A DNA stretch of 64,000 nucleotides, from assembly GCA_964625335.1 (NCBI GenBank), contig CAZVBE010000006.1:1-64000 (forward strand), read 5' to 3'. The number at the start of each line of letters is the position of its first letter. The stretch's first letter is position 1. This DNA comes from CAZGUG01 sp964625335 (GTDB lineage: Bacteria > Bacillota > Clostridia > Ch29). Shown one piece after another: positions 23,979 to 33,028 of the stretch. Both the position numbers and the translations under genes were made by a program. The notes under the pieces were generated by a model. That model did not search any database. It worked only from the letters and a program-made list of their open reading frames with translations, and had not been told where the DNA came from.

Positions 23979-25067
23979 TTAACTTACTTTCCGTATCTTT
24001 GCAACTATTAATACCAAAAGGGGAAACCCGTATAATAGAGGGATGGTGTAGAAGGGAAATACAGTATCAAAGTAAAAAATAAGCTCGTTAGGACTTTTTA
24101 CAGAGTAATTGGTAAGCAGCAGCAGGGCAATAATTGTAGGCGCCATCAATGGACGATAGCTTTTCATGCCAAGCAGTTGGGCCAGGCAAAAAACAAAGAT
24201 ATAAATAAAGACAGACAATTTTATGAAATTTCCAAACAGGTTTATGGTAACGAACAGTATATCATATCTTTCTATAAATGCAGTGGGTTTTATATATCGG
24301 ATTATAGCATAAAAAGGGTTTGCGAGGTGCTGTCGAAGCTGGCCGAAAACTGCCGTGTAAAAGAATTCATTGACCAATCCGCCAAATCCAATCAAAGAGA
24401 TTGTAATAACCGAGTATTTTGCAGCTTTCCTGACTTCCCTGATATAGGGAGCCAGGAATACAACGAACATAATTTCACCTGCCAGCGCAATTGGAGTAAT
24501 ACTAGAGCGAAGGATATTTGGAATTCCATCTCCAAAGACAGGCAGTAAATTCTGCAGGTTGACATCGGGTATAAGCAGAAAAAACAGCACAAACAGAAGG
24601 ATAAAAGTCGGCAAAAAGATTACCTGGCCACAACGGGCAAGGTTTTCCAATCCTCCAATAACAACGTAGGCTGCAGGGAGAACCAAAATGGCCAGTATTG
24701 GGAGAAATGGTGTATTTGGCAGCAGGGATATATGTGTAAAACTGGCTATCTGCCAAAGAACCAGACCGCTGGTATGTAACAGCCACGCCAAAAAAACTAT
24801 AATCAACAGCTTGCCTATCCATAATCCCAGAACCTCTTGTACATAAACAACAAAATCCTTGCCGGGGAACCTATTGACCAGACCTCCTATTATTAAGCCT
24901 AACCCGGTCCCACCGATTGTAAAGATTACTGCTGCAGCCCATGCATCCCTTGGAGCATGGATTCCGATGAGAACAGGGAGGCTGATTAGAGCTGTTCCCA
25001 TGATAGTCCAAAACATCATGCCTATAAGCTGACCGCCGCTTATTTTTACATTCCGCAAACCCTTCAC
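23979..25067 (-). CDS. Spore germinant receptor B subunit (GerKB/GerAB family permease)
   Basis: A 362-residue protein with about ten membrane helices, of the endospore germination permease family (APC superfamily). It starts with the family-typical KISGGQLIGMMFWTIMGTAL, and GDGIPNILRSS lies in the middle. B subunits bind the small-molecule germinant in the inner spore membrane. It is the last gene of a gerA-gerC-gerB operon, nine bases after gerC. Length is normal. Confidence 0.93.
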   Translation of the reverse strand: MKGLRNVKISGGQLIGMMFWTIMGTALISLPVLIGIHAPRDAWAAAVIFTIGGTGLGLIIGGLVNRFPGKDFVVYVQEVLGLWIGKLLIIVFLAWLLHTSGLVLWQIASFTHISLLPNTPFLPILAILVLPAAYVVIGGLENLARCGQVIFLPTFILLFVLFFLLIPDVNLQNLLPVFGDGIPNILRSSITPIALAGEIMFVVFLAPYIREVRKAAKYSVITISLIGFGGLVNEFFYTAVFGQLRQHLANPFYAIIRYIKPTAFIERYDILFVTINLFGNFIKLSVFIYIFVFCLAQLLGMKSYRPLMAPTIIALLLLTNYSVKSPNELIFYFDTVFPFYTIPLLYGFPLLVLIVAKIRKVS

Positions 25068-25075
25068 CTACTCGT

Positions 25076-26266
25076 TTATTCAGGTACTATTGGTTTGGAC
25101 CCAAGAGCAGTCCCGGTAATTTTCACATTAACTTTTACATTGATATTCATTTCAGGATAAATCTTGGCCCAGTCTTTACCATATTGGCTCCATATTTTAG
25201 GCTCCTTCGCATGTATGAAGCGCCCGATACCGAGGGCATCCGACCCCAGCTCATGGCATCTGTCTATAACCTTCGCAAGAGAGTTTTGAGCTTTATTAGC
25301 CAGCATCTTCTCCAGCTTATCTATTTCATCCTCTGTGAGTTCCGTATAAAAATGCACCTCTTCTATTAATCCCTGTAATGTAATATCATAGTCCACATTT
25401 ACCTTACTGTTTTCCAATGTCAGCTTACGCTTGACTTTTGCTTGCTCGTATTTATATGACACCTTTTCTCCATTGATATCAAGAAAATATATCCCTGTGT
25501 TTGCCAGCCTCTTAAGCATCAGAAAACTCTGGGTCTCCTCTTCATTTAAAAATCCGGCCAGCTTATCGGCCTTGAATAATGCCGTTCCTTTTATGCTGAC
25601 TGCCTGACCGGTGTTTTCTTGGTTCCCGTGAGCAGGGGTGAAAATTTCAATGACCGGCGCCCAGGGATCCTGGCCGGTTGTAAGGATATCCTGGGCAACA
25701 ATATTTAAGTCGTTGGGATGAAAATAGTCCCCTTCCCTGACACTTGCTTCAAGAATTGCGAACAGTTCTCTGGCCAGGTCTGCTTCGAATTCCGGCTTTG
25801 CAGTCAATAAACCAGCTTCATTTCCCTTGAAGATTAAAATAAAATTTCTAAGCCGGGTAGCTCTTGATCTAACCAAAAAATCTATTGCTTCGGAAACGCC
25901 CTTCCGGGCCAAGGCCTCTCCAAAGATGACTATCCTGCTGTGGTCCAGGTATAAATATCTGGGAGCGCGGGCTGAAAATTTAAGCATGGCTTCATCCAAA
26001 GTTTGCCCATAGGCACTTGCCGTCCACTGCATTGCGCCCTGAGGCGCGCCTCCTTCCCCGCCCATTCCCATTTGTCCTCCCCCGCCTGGAGAAGGCTTGG
26101 ATGCGATAAGGGTTACTTTATACTGTTCAGAATTATCAATCATAGCTGTGTCAAATACTAGGGCATCAACCAACAATAGTTGTTCGGTTTCCCTGCGGTC
26201 CCAGCAGCCGCTTGGTATTAACAACAGCAGAAAAATTAATAAAAGTATTCTAATCCTATTGGCCAT
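25076..26266 (-). CDS. Spore germinant receptor C subunit, lipoprotein (Ger(x)C family)
   Basis: A 396-residue lipoprotein; lipobox PSGC gives Cys21, followed by the family signature CWDRRETEQL. The conserved core includes WTASAYGQTLDEAMLKFSAR, HSRIVIFGEALARKG and a C-terminal DALGIGRFIHAKEPKIW. A glycine-rich insert (SPGGGGQMGMGGEGG) lies near residue 62. C subunits help assemble the germinant receptor on the outer face of the inner spore membrane. It lies three bases after gerA. Confidence 0.94.
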   Translation of the reverse strand: MANRIRILLLIFLLLLIPSGCWDRRETEQLLLVDALVFDTAMIDNSEQYKVTLIASKPSPGGGGQMGMGGEGGAPQGAMQWTASAYGQTLDEAMLKFSARAPRYLYLDHSRIVIFGEALARKGVSEAIDFLVRSRATRLRNFILIFKGNEAGLLTAKPEFEADLARELFAILEASVREGDYFHPNDLNIVAQDILTTGQDPWAPVIEIFTPAHGNQENTGQAVSIKGTALFKADKLAGFLNEEETQSFLMLKRLANTGIYFLDINGEKVSYKYEQAKVKRKLTLENSKVNVDYDITLQGLIEEVHFYTELTEDEIDKLEKMLANKAQNSLAKVIDRCHELGSDALGIGRFIHAKEPKIWSQYGKDWAKIYPEMNINVKVNVKITGTALGSKPIVPE

Positions 26267-26269
26267 TAT

Positions 26270-27820
26270 TCATTTACCCCCCAGCTTGCACCGTTTCTGT
26301 CGCCTTATGTTGGATTTTCCTGTCTGCACAGGCCTTGTTCTCATAAAGTTAGACGGAGCCCTAATTAAAAAATCCTTCCAGTCGGACAAGCTGAAGGGGC
26401 TGATGGGAGAGAGATAGGGTACGCCAAAGCTTCTCAGCCCTGAATAATGAACCAGTAGCATTAGCAGGGCAGCAATAATTCCAGGCAGTCCGAAGGCTCC
26501 TGCCGCCAATAATACGGGGAACCGCAGCAATCTGTGGGCATCCGCACCCTCTGCAATTGGTATGGTAAAGGAGGCTATGGCAGTCAATGCTACCACTATT
26601 ATGGAGGGGGGGGATACCAACCGCGCCGCAACAGCCGCCTGACCTATGACCAGCGCGCCCACGAAACTGACCGCCTGCCCCACAGGACGCGGCAGGCGGA
26701 CACCGGCTTCCCTGAGTATCTCGAAGGCAATCTCCAACATCAGCATTTCTAAAAATATCGGAAAGGGAAGCTGCTCCCGCGCCTGGGAAACAGTTTTTAA
26801 AAGCTCGGTTGGTATCATTTCGTGGTGATAGGAGAATATTGCTACGTATAATCCTGACAGCATAACGGTAATATTTAATCCGACAAATCTCAATAACCTT
26901 ATAAAGCTGGCTATAACATATTTTGAACTATAATCCTCAGCAGACTGAAAAAATTGTGGGATAAGAGCCGGAGCAACAATAACAAAGGGGGAGTTGTCCA
27001 TTGCAATTACAACCCGTCCTTCCAGCAAACAGCTGCAGGCCCTGTCGGGCCGCTCTGTGGAATAGCTCTGGCTGAAAACTGAAAAGGTGGAGTCGTCAAT
27101 CATCTCCTGGAGCATTCCCAAGTTGACGATTCCATCGATATCAATCCTTTCAATCCGCTCCTTCACTTCCCGGACCAAACCTTCCATTACGATTCCTTCT
27201 ATATACACAATATTTATTTCGGTATTGCAGATTCTGCCCAGGGTCAGCTTTTCAATCTTTAAGCCGGGATACTTAATAATTCTTCTAATAAGTGACCTGT
27301 TAATCCGGATACTTTCTACAAAACCCGCCCGGGGTCCCTTTGCAACTGTCTCTGCTTTTGATTCCTCCACTGCTCTTTCTTCCCATCCGATTGCCGCAAC
27401 TGCAAAGGCTGATCTTTCATTTTCTATGAGAATTCCCAGATGCCCTGATAATATTTTCATTATCAGGGCATCTGGGGCTTTCTCAATCGTTACGGTACTC
27501 ACAGTCAGCAGTTGGTTGTAAATTCTTGTAGGCACCTTAGTTCTGTCGGTTTTATCGAAATCCAATAAAATTAAGGGTTTCAGGACATTCTTCGCTATAA
27601 AGTCCGCATCAACCATACCATCTACAAAGAAAATATAGGCATCAACCTTTGCCCCTTTGCCTAACTTTATAGGGCGCGATTCCACATCACAGCATTTTGA
27701 TAATGTTTCGCTGATATATTTTACATTGTTATCCATATTTTTTGAAAACACCTGCATACCATTATCTGGGAAATTATCATTTTCTCCGGGTTTTTTCTTT
27801 CTTCTTAAGCGGCCCAGCAT
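26270..27820 (-). CDS. Spore germinant receptor A subunit (GerA family)
   Basis: A 516-residue protein. The hydrophilic N-terminal half (about 1-290) has DAYIFFVDGMVDADFIAKNV and the conserved KGPRAGFVESIRINRSLIRR. The membrane half follows with four to five helices (PFPIFLEMLMLEIAFEILRE, GQAVSFVGALVIGQAAVAA). GerA subunits form oligomeric ion channels that open when nutrients bind. First gene of the operon, preceded by GAGGAG and by a good SigG-type promoter. Length is at the usual family size. Confidence 0.95.
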   Translation of the reverse strand: MLGRLRRKKKPGENDNFPDNGMQVFSKNMDNNVKYISETLSKCCDVESRPIKLGKGAKVDAYIFFVDGMVDADFIAKNVLKPLILLDFDKTDRTKVPTRIYNQLLTVSTVTIEKAPDALIMKILSGHLGILIENERSAFAVAAIGWEERAVEESKAETVAKGPRAGFVESIRINRSLIRRIIKYPGLKIEKLTLGRICNTEINIVYIEGIVMEGLVREVKERIERIDIDGIVNLGMLQEMIDDSTFSVFSQSYSTERPDRACSCLLEGRVVIAMDNSPFVIVAPALIPQFFQSAEDYSSKYVIASFIRLLRFVGLNITVMLSGLYVAIFSYHHEMIPTELLKTVSQAREQLPFPIFLEMLMLEIAFEILREAGVRLPRPVGQAVSFVGALVIGQAAVAARLVSPPSIIVVALTAIASFTIPIAEGADAHRLLRFPVLLAAGAFGLPGIIAALLMLLVHYSGLRSFGVPYLSPISPFSLSDWKDFLIRAPSNFMRTRPVQTGKSNIRRQKRCKLGGK

Positions 27821-27854
27821 ATGACCAAACTCCTCTATCGTGATATTCAGTATT

Positions 27855-27884
27855 TATAATGCGAAATTTACCAATAGGATATAC
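27855..27884 (-). promoter_or_regulatory. SigG-type forespore promoter of the gerA-gerC-gerB operon
   Basis: On the minus strand GTATA (27884-27880), 18 bases, CATTATA (27861-27855), about 35 bases ahead of gerA. This fits the forespore SigG pattern (GNATR, 17-18 bases, CATNNTA), as expected for germinant-receptor genes. The sigma assignment is by consensus only. Confidence 0.65.
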
Positions 27885-28020
27885 CCAAATCCATAGGATT
27901 TTACAGGCATTTTATAAATTTACAGTAATTCTGTTATACTCTGCACTGTGGCTGCCGGAAGCAGCGGTATATTTTCGGGCTAACTGCTAATCTTATGGAT
28001 AAAAGGATGAGGGTGAAAAG

Positions 28021-28980
28021 ATGATAGTAAGATTCGGTTATGTTGCCATGTCGATGGTATTGAAGAACTGCTCGCCGTCCCGTACCGTTACCGCAACCAA
28101 CCTTGAGAAGATAAAGGAGCAAGAGGTCAGGATATCAAAGCTTTTAAGGCTGGCAAGGGAAAACCTGCACAACACCCAAAGGCTTCTATATCACAACAGC
28201 GCCCATGATATATTTGTATACCGTGTTACCTCCAGACTTATACCCCTGGCTACCCATCCTTTTGTCTTTGGATGGGACTGGATGGGGGATTTGAAGGATG
28301 AATTAAAGTCGCTGGGGGATTATATCACGAAGAATAGCATAAGGGTCAGCGCGCACCCTGACCATTTCACACTGCTTAACTCGCCCAGGGAAGAGGTGTT
28401 GGAAAAATCCCTGGAAGACCTGGAGTACCATAATAACATATTCACAGGCATGGGATTGGACGGCTGTGCAAAGCTGGTCATCCATGTAGGTGGTTTGTAC
28501 GGGGATAAAAATACGTCGGCAAAGAGATTTGTGAGCAATTTTAATGCTCTGCCGTCATATATTAAAGAACGTATAACGCTGGAGAACGACGACAAGATTT
28601 ATACGGCAGGGGATGTACTTGATATATGCCGTCAGCTTTGTGTGCCTATGGTGCTGGATATCCACCATGACTGGTGCAACAGCGACGGTACAAGTATCGA
28701 CAGCATACTTGAAGATATATTTGATACATGGAAGGGGCAGGCCCTTATGCCCAAAATCCATGTTTCGAGCCCCAAAGGCGGGAAGAATTTCAGGGGCCAT
28801 GCCGATTACATAGACCCGGAATTTTTCCTTGGATTCCTGGATGCCGCAAAGAAGATTGGTCAGGATTTTGACGTTATGATAGAGGCCAAGGATAAGGACC
28901 TGGCGCTCTTTAAGCTGATGGAGGATATGAAAAGTAAAAAGTGGATTAAGATACTAAACCAGGCGTCAATAGAATGTTAA
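28021..28980 (+). CDS. uvsE: UV damage endonuclease UvsE/UvdE
   Basis: A 319-residue TIM-barrel nuclease that nicks DNA 5' of UV photoproducts, starting alternative excision repair. Family motifs are RFGYVAMSM at the start, ISVHPDHFTLLNS-like (RVSAHPDHFTLLNS), KLVIHVGGLYGDK, RITLENDDKIYT, VLDIHHDWCN and PKIHVSSPKGGKNFRGHADYI. The His, Glu and Asp residues within them are the metal ligands. Length is typical. It is transcribed divergently from the germination operon. In Bacillus the homologue helps spores survive UV. Confidence 0.96.
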   Translation: MIVRFGYVAMSMVLKNCSPSRTVTATNLEKIKEQEVRISKLLRLARENLHNTQRLLYHNSAHDIFVYRVTSRLIPLATHPFVFGWDWMGDLKDELKSLGDYITKNSIRVSAHPDHFTLLNSPREEVLEKSLEDLEYHNNIFTGMGLDGCAKLVIHVGGLYGDKNTSAKRFVSNFNALPSYIKERITLENDDKIYTAGDVLDICRQLCVPMVLDIHHDWCNSDGTSIDSILEDIFDTWKGQALMPKIHVSSPKGGKNFRGHADYIDPEFFLGFLDAAKKIGQDFDVMIEAKDKDLALFKLMEDMKSKKWIKILNQASIEC

Positions 28981-28997
28981 GTTTTTAATAATTATTG

Positions 28998-29026
28998 TTG
29001 ACAGGATATAACTTTGCAAGTATAAT
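28998..29026 (+). promoter_or_regulatory. Strong SigA promoter of perR
   Basis: TTGACA (28998-29003), 17 bases, TATAAT (29021-29026): perfect consensus in all three aspects, 77 bases ahead of the perR start. Confidence 0.85.
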
Positions 29027-29037
29027 AAAGATGTAAA

Positions 29038-29063
29038 GATTACAATTATAAAATGATTACAAT
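29038..29063 (+). promoter_or_regulatory. Tandem GATTACAAT boxes, candidate PerR operator
   Basis: GATTACAAT occurs at 29038-29046 and 29055-29063, 17 bases apart, just downstream of the perfect promoter, with ATTATAA in the first copy's overlap. PerR boxes are AT-rich 15-mers (TTATAATNATTATAA), and these match only partly. Autoregulation is expected for this family, but the assignment is inference. Confidence 0.4.
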
Positions 29064-29102
29064 AAAAATCCTGTGTGTCATGGCAAAGGAGGGTTTGACA
29101 AA

Positions 29103-29522
29103 ATGAATGTTTCGGCCGAGGCTTTGATGGATATATTTAAAAAGAAGAATATCAGATCCTCCTATACCAGGGTAAGGATCCTTGAATACCTGATGGCCAA
29201 CCGGAACCATCCCACTGTCGATGAGATATACAAACGACTGGTTGGGGAAATACCCACCTTGTCGAAGACTACGGTGTACAATTCATTAAACGCATTTGTG
29301 GATGCAGAGCTTGCCAGGGTTATAACCATTGAGGATAACGAGACCAGGTATGATGCCGATATATCCGACCACGGTCATTTCAAATGCGACATTTGCGGCA
29401 GGATATACGACTTTCCGGTGGATATTGGAGGCTTTGAGCCAAAGGCCCTGGCCAAATTCAAAATAAGCCAAAGGGATGTTTATTTCAAAGGCATCTGTAC
29501 CAGCTGCCTTAATAATAAATAA
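29103..29522 (+). CDS. perR: Fur-family regulator, PerR type
   Basis: A 139-residue metal-dependent repressor. The winged helix (about 15-85) has TRVRILEYLMANRNHPTVDE and SKTTVYNSLNAFVDAEL. The dimerisation half has a structural zinc site from two CxxC pairs (FKCDICGRIYD, KGICTSCLNN) and the metal-sensing HGHF region. Adjacency to rubrerythrin strongly favours PerR (peroxide sensing) over Fur. The frame extends upstream, but ATG 29103 has AAAGGAGGG nine bases before it. PerR in clostridia represses oxygen-defence genes and its own gene. Confidence 0.93.
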   Translation: MNVSAEALMDIFKKKNIRSSYTRVRILEYLMANRNHPTVDEIYKRLVGEIPTLSKTTVYNSLNAFVDAELARVITIEDNETRYDADISDHGHFKCDICGRIYDFPVDIGGFEPKALAKFKISQRDVYFKGICTSCLNNK

Positions 29523-29547
29523 AAATAATAAATGGGGAGGTCTGAAA

Positions 29548-30141
29548 ATGAAAAGTTTAAAAGGAACAAAAACCGCAGAAAATCTGTTGAAAGCCTTTGC
29601 CGGGGAATCCCAGGCGCGCAACCGTTATACCTATTATGCTTCGGCTGCCGATAAGGAGGGCTATAAGCAGATAAGGAATATCTTTATTGAAACCGCCGAC
29701 AACGAAAAGGAACATGCCAAGAGGTTTTACAAATTTCTGCTGACGGGTTTTGAGGGCGAACTCCCGGCTTTTATAGAAATAACAGCCGATTTTCCTGTTG
29801 CCCAGGGCAGCACCCTCGACAACCTGAAGGCAGCCGCCGCCGGTGAAAACGAGGAATGGGAGGACCTTTACCCGGCCTTTGCTAATGTTGCCGAGCAGGA
29901 GGGTTTTCCCGAAATCGCGCTGGCCTTTAGGAGCATAGCCTCTGCCGAGAAGAGGCATGAAACAAGATACAACAAGCTTATCGCCAATATGGAAAGGGGT
30001 GAGGTATTTAAAAGAGACGGCAAGGTTTTGTGGAAATGCGGCAACTGCGGGTATGTACATGAAGGAACCGAGGCACCGGAAGAATGTCCGGCCTGTGTGC
30101 ATCCCCGGGCACATTTTGAGCTGTTTGCGGAGACCTATTAA
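29548..30141 (+). CDS. Rubrerythrin
   Basis: A 197-residue peroxide-scavenging protein of anaerobes. The N-terminal ferritin-like domain carries the di-iron ligands (AFAGESQARNRY, ETADNEKEHAKRF, NVAEQEGFPEIA, SAEKRHETRY). The C-terminal rubredoxin domain carries a one-iron site (WKCGNCGYVHEG, ECPACVHP). It reduces hydrogen peroxide using electrons from rubredoxin or NADH oxidoreductases. The start at 29548 (GGGGAGG upstream) is 25 bases behind perR, so the two form an operon under peroxide control. A terminator follows. Confidence 0.96.
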   Translation: MKSLKGTKTAENLLKAFAGESQARNRYTYYASAADKEGYKQIRNIFIETADNEKEHAKRFYKFLLTGFEGELPAFIEITADFPVAQGSTLDNLKAAAAGENEEWEDLYPAFANVAEQEGFPEIALAFRSIASAEKRHETRYNKLIANMERGEVFKRDGKVLWKCGNCGYVHEGTEAPEECPACVHPRAHFELFAETY

Positions 30142-30155
30142 GCTGTCTGGAATAA

Positions 30156-30209
30156 CCGGGATGGGATCTTGTTAATTAGTTGTACAGGACCCTATCCCGC
30201 TTTTTATTT
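30156..30209 (+). terminator. Terminator of perR-rubrerythrin
   Basis: CCGGGATGGGATC near 30156-30168 pairs with GACCCTATCCCG (30188-30199) with two mismatches over a long loop. TTTTTATTT follows. Confidence 0.65.
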
Positions 30210-30273
30210 CCGGGTATTGCAGACAAACAGCTACTGAAGTATGATAGGGCATAAAGCCATAAGCAGAATTGTC

Positions 30274-30302
30274 TTGCAACTATTATCCAAATTGACTAAA
30301 AT
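30274..30302 (+). promoter_or_regulatory. Candidate promoter of the nucleoside ABC operon
   Basis: TTGCAA (30274-30279), 17 bases, TAAAAT (30297-30302), 55 bases before the substrate-binding protein gene. No purine riboswitch is visible in the leader. Confidence 0.45.
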
Positions 30303-30357
30303 ATAACTAGCAAGCATTTCACATAAGTGTAGAAGAAAATAAGGGAGGGTTTTATCA

Positions 30358-31425
30358 GTGTATAAAAAGAGCTTGGGGTTTTTAGTGCTCCTGTTGGTGT
30401 TTGCAGTAGCCCTTGGGGGCTGCAGCAAGGAAGTGACCGGTTTTAGTGTTGGAATGATTACCGATGCCGGTACTATCGACGATAAATCCTTTAACCAGGG
30501 AACCTGGGAGGGGGTACAGAAAGCAGCCGCAGACCTGGGGCTGGAGTCAAAATATTTAAAACCCGGCGGAACCACCGAAGCGGATTATATTAAAGAAATT
30601 GGTAATATGTACGATGCCGGCATTAAATTCATAGTATGTCCGGGCTATAAGTTTGAGACCGCAATATTTCAGACCCAGGACAAGTACCCCGATGCGAAGT
30701 TTGTTATATTGGACGGATATCCTCATTCAGGGGATTTTGTACCGGTAGTAAAGGAAAATACAGTATCCATTTTCTTTGCAGAGCATCAATCCGGGTTTCT
30801 TGTCGGTGTTGCCGCTGCACTGCAGCTTGAAGAAGGGGAAGTGGGCTACATAGGAGGAATGGAGGTTCCCGCCGTGCAGAAATTTAACTGGGGCTTCCAG
30901 CAGGGTCTCAGCTATGCAAACGAGAACCTGGGCACCAATATAGTAATAAAGGCTGAAAATGTAATATATCAGGGCTCCTTCGACAATGTGGCCGCAGGTC
31001 AGCAGCTTGCCGCCCAGATGTTTGACAAGGGCGTTGATGCAATATTCTGCGCCGCCGGCGGGGTTGGCATAGGGGCTATCAACGAAGGAAAATCCAGGGC
31101 AAAGGCCGGTGAGGAAGTCTGGATATTAGGCGTTGATGTTGACCAGTATGATGATGGTATATATGAAGGAGACAAATCCGTAATACTTACTTCTGCCATG
31201 AAAAGTGTTGGTCAGGCAGCCTATGACATGATAATAGCAGAGAGTAAAGGAGAGTTTCCCGGAGGCGAGATCCTTGTCTTTGATGCAAAGAACAACGGAG
31301 TAGGTATACCGGCGGAAAATCCCAACCTAAGCCAGGAGGTACAGGACAAGGTTATAGAGATACTTGGCAAGCTTGAAAGCGGCGAAATCACAGTATCCGA
31401 TGAGCAGGGCGACCTAATCAAGTAA
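30358..31425 (+). CDS. BMP-family nucleoside-binding lipoprotein
   Basis: A 355-residue extracytoplasmic binding protein. Lipobox LGGC places the lipid on Cys22. The BMP/PnrA domain starts VGMITDAGTIDDKSFNQGTW, continues YIGGMEVPAVQKFNWGFQQG, and has the nucleoside-contacting DVDQY and SAMKSVGQA. It should capture purine or other nucleosides for the ABC genes behind it. GTG 30358 is preceded by GGGAGG. A hairpin between this gene and the ATPase gene probably lets it be made in excess. Confidence 0.93.
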   Translation: MYKKSLGFLVLLLVFAVALGGCSKEVTGFSVGMITDAGTIDDKSFNQGTWEGVQKAAADLGLESKYLKPGGTTEADYIKEIGNMYDAGIKFIVCPGYKFETAIFQTQDKYPDAKFVILDGYPHSGDFVPVVKENTVSIFFAEHQSGFLVGVAAALQLEEGEVGYIGGMEVPAVQKFNWGFQQGLSYANENLGTNIVIKAENVIYQGSFDNVAAGQQLAAQMFDKGVDAIFCAAGGVGIGAINEGKSRAKAGEEVWILGVDVDQYDDGIYEGDKSVILTSAMKSVGQAAYDMIIAESKGEFPGGEILVFDAKNNGVGIPAENPNLSQEVQDKVIEILGKLESGEITVSDEQGDLIK

Positions 31426-31448
31426 CTGGCAATATGCAAACATAGCCG

Positions 31449-31476
31449 GAAGAGGACAGGCTTTGCCGTCCTCTTC
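31449..31476 (+). terminator. Attenuating hairpin between binding protein and ATPase genes
   Basis: GAAGAGGAC (31449-31457) and GTCCTCTTC (31468-31476) form a perfect 9-base-pair stem, followed by TTTATAAT. The weak T-tract suggests partial termination or 3'-end protection. Confidence 0.65.
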
Positions 31477-31504
31477 TTTATAATGTGGTTAAGGAGAGGG
31501 TGCC

Positions 31505-33028
31505 GTGAAACATGTTGTGGAAATGCTAAACATCAGGAAAGAATTCCCCGGCATAGTCGCAAACGATGATATAAGCCTTCAATTGAGACCCGGTGAGATT
31601 CATGCTCTGCTGGGTGAGAATGGCGCCGGAAAATCTACTCTGATGAGTATCCTTTTCGGTCTCTATCAGCCCGAACGGGGCACCATAAAAATCCATGGTG
31701 AGAAAGCGGATATTGCCAATCCCAACGTTGCCAACCAATTGGGAATAGGAATGGTTCATCAGCACTTCAAGCTGGTACATAATTTTACCGTTACCGAAAA
31801 CATTATTCTTGGCATGGAGACCAAAAAGGGTATTGTTTTAGATATAAAATCGGCAGCCGTTAGGGTAGGTAAGTTATCTGAAAAATACGGTCTCAATATT
31901 GACCCCTGCGCAAAGATCGAGGATATCTCGGTGGGCATGCAGCAGCGGGTAGAGATTATTAAAATGCTATACCGGGATGCCGAGGTTCTTATATTCGATG
32001 AGCCCACTTCGGTGCTTACGCCCCAGGAAGTCCGGGAGTTAATGAAAATTATGCGCAATCTCATTGCCGAGGGTAAATCCATAATTCTTATTACCCATAA
32101 GCTGAAGGAGATTAAAGCAATAGCCGATCGGTGCACAGTAATCCGCCGGGGCAAACTGATAGGCACGGTGAACGTAGCTGATACATCCGAAGAAAAGCTG
32201 GCAGAGATGATGGTGGGCAGGGAGGTAAGCTTTAGTGTTCACAAAAAGGAATGCCAGCCGGGAGAGGTTATCCTTAATATTAAAAACCTGTCGGTGTTAA
32301 GCAGCCGGAAGGTTATGGGGCTCAAAAATATTTCCCTTGATGTTCGTTCGGGGGAGATTATGGGGATTGCCGGTGTTGACGGGAATGGTCAGGCAGAACT
32401 GGTAGAGGCAATAACCGGAATGCGAAAAGCGGAATTCGGTACAATTTTTTTGAGGGAGACCGACATTACCAATATGTCGATACGTGACCGGATAGAATCC
32501 AAAATAGCGTATATACCCGAGGACCGCCACAAGCATGGTTTGATACTGGATTATTCAGTCGGGGACAACATGATTATGAAGGTATATCTTCATCAGCCCT
32601 TTTCCCAAAACGGTCTTTTAAACAGTCATGCTATACGGGAACATGCCCAGAGAGTTATGGACCAGTTCGACGTCCGCTCGGGACAGGGTCCGGCAGCTTC
32701 TGCCCGGTCCCTTTCGGGAGGCAATCAGCAAAAAGCCATAGTGGGACGGGAAATTTACCACGATCCCGAATTGCTTATTGCGGTGCAGCCCACCCGGGGG
32801 TTGGATGTGGGAGCCATAGAGTACATTCACAAACGTATTGTAGAGCAGCGGGATAACGGCAAGGCGGTTTTATTGGTTTCCCTGGAGCTTGATGAAATAC
32901 TCAATATATCCGACCGTATTGCCATTATAAACAGCGGGGAATTAATCGGCATAGTAAATGCCTGCGACGTTAACGAAAATCAGGTAGGTCTTATGATGGC
33001 CGGCGTGAAGAGGGGTGAGACGGCTTGA
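31505..33028 (+). CDS. Nucleoside ABC transporter ATP-binding protein (NupB/YufO-like)
   Basis: A 507-residue fused double ATPase of the sugar/nucleoside (CUT2-like) class. The first cassette has Walker A GENGAGKST and Walker B VLIFDEPTSVLTPQE. The second has the degenerate GVDGNGQAELV loop, LSGGNQQKAIVGRE and LLIAVQPTRGLDVGA. It energises import by the two permeases behind it. GTG start with GGAGAGGG upstream. Its stop overlaps the next start (TTGA). Confidence 0.93.
   Translation: MKHVVEMLNIRKEFPGIVANDDISLQLRPGEIHALLGENGAGKSTLMSILFGLYQPERGTIKIHGEKADIANPNVANQLGIGMVHQHFKLVHNFTVTENIILGMETKKGIVLDIKSAAVRVGKLSEKYGLNIDPCAKIEDISVGMQQRVEIIKMLYRDAEVLIFDEPTSVLTPQEVRELMKIMRNLIAEGKSIILITHKLKEIKAIADRCTVIRRGKLIGTVNVADTSEEKLAEMMVGREVSFSVHKKECQPGEVILNIKNLSVLSSRKVMGLKNISLDVRSGEIMGIAGVDGNGQAELVEAITGMRKAEFGTIFLRETDITNMSIRDRIESKIAYIPEDRHKHGLILDYSVGDNMIMKVYLHQPFSQNGLLNSHAIREHAQRVMDQFDVRSGQGPAASARSLSGGNQQKAIVGREIYHDPELLIAVQPTRGLDVGAIEYIHKRIVEQRDNGKAVLLVSLELDEILNISDRIAIINSGELIGIVNACDVNENQVGLMMAGVKRGETA

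Noticed and set aside
30142..30357. Purine riboswitch ahead of the nucleoside importer
   Set aside because: The conserved junction bases of purine aptamers are not seen; a terminator and a promoter account for the gap.
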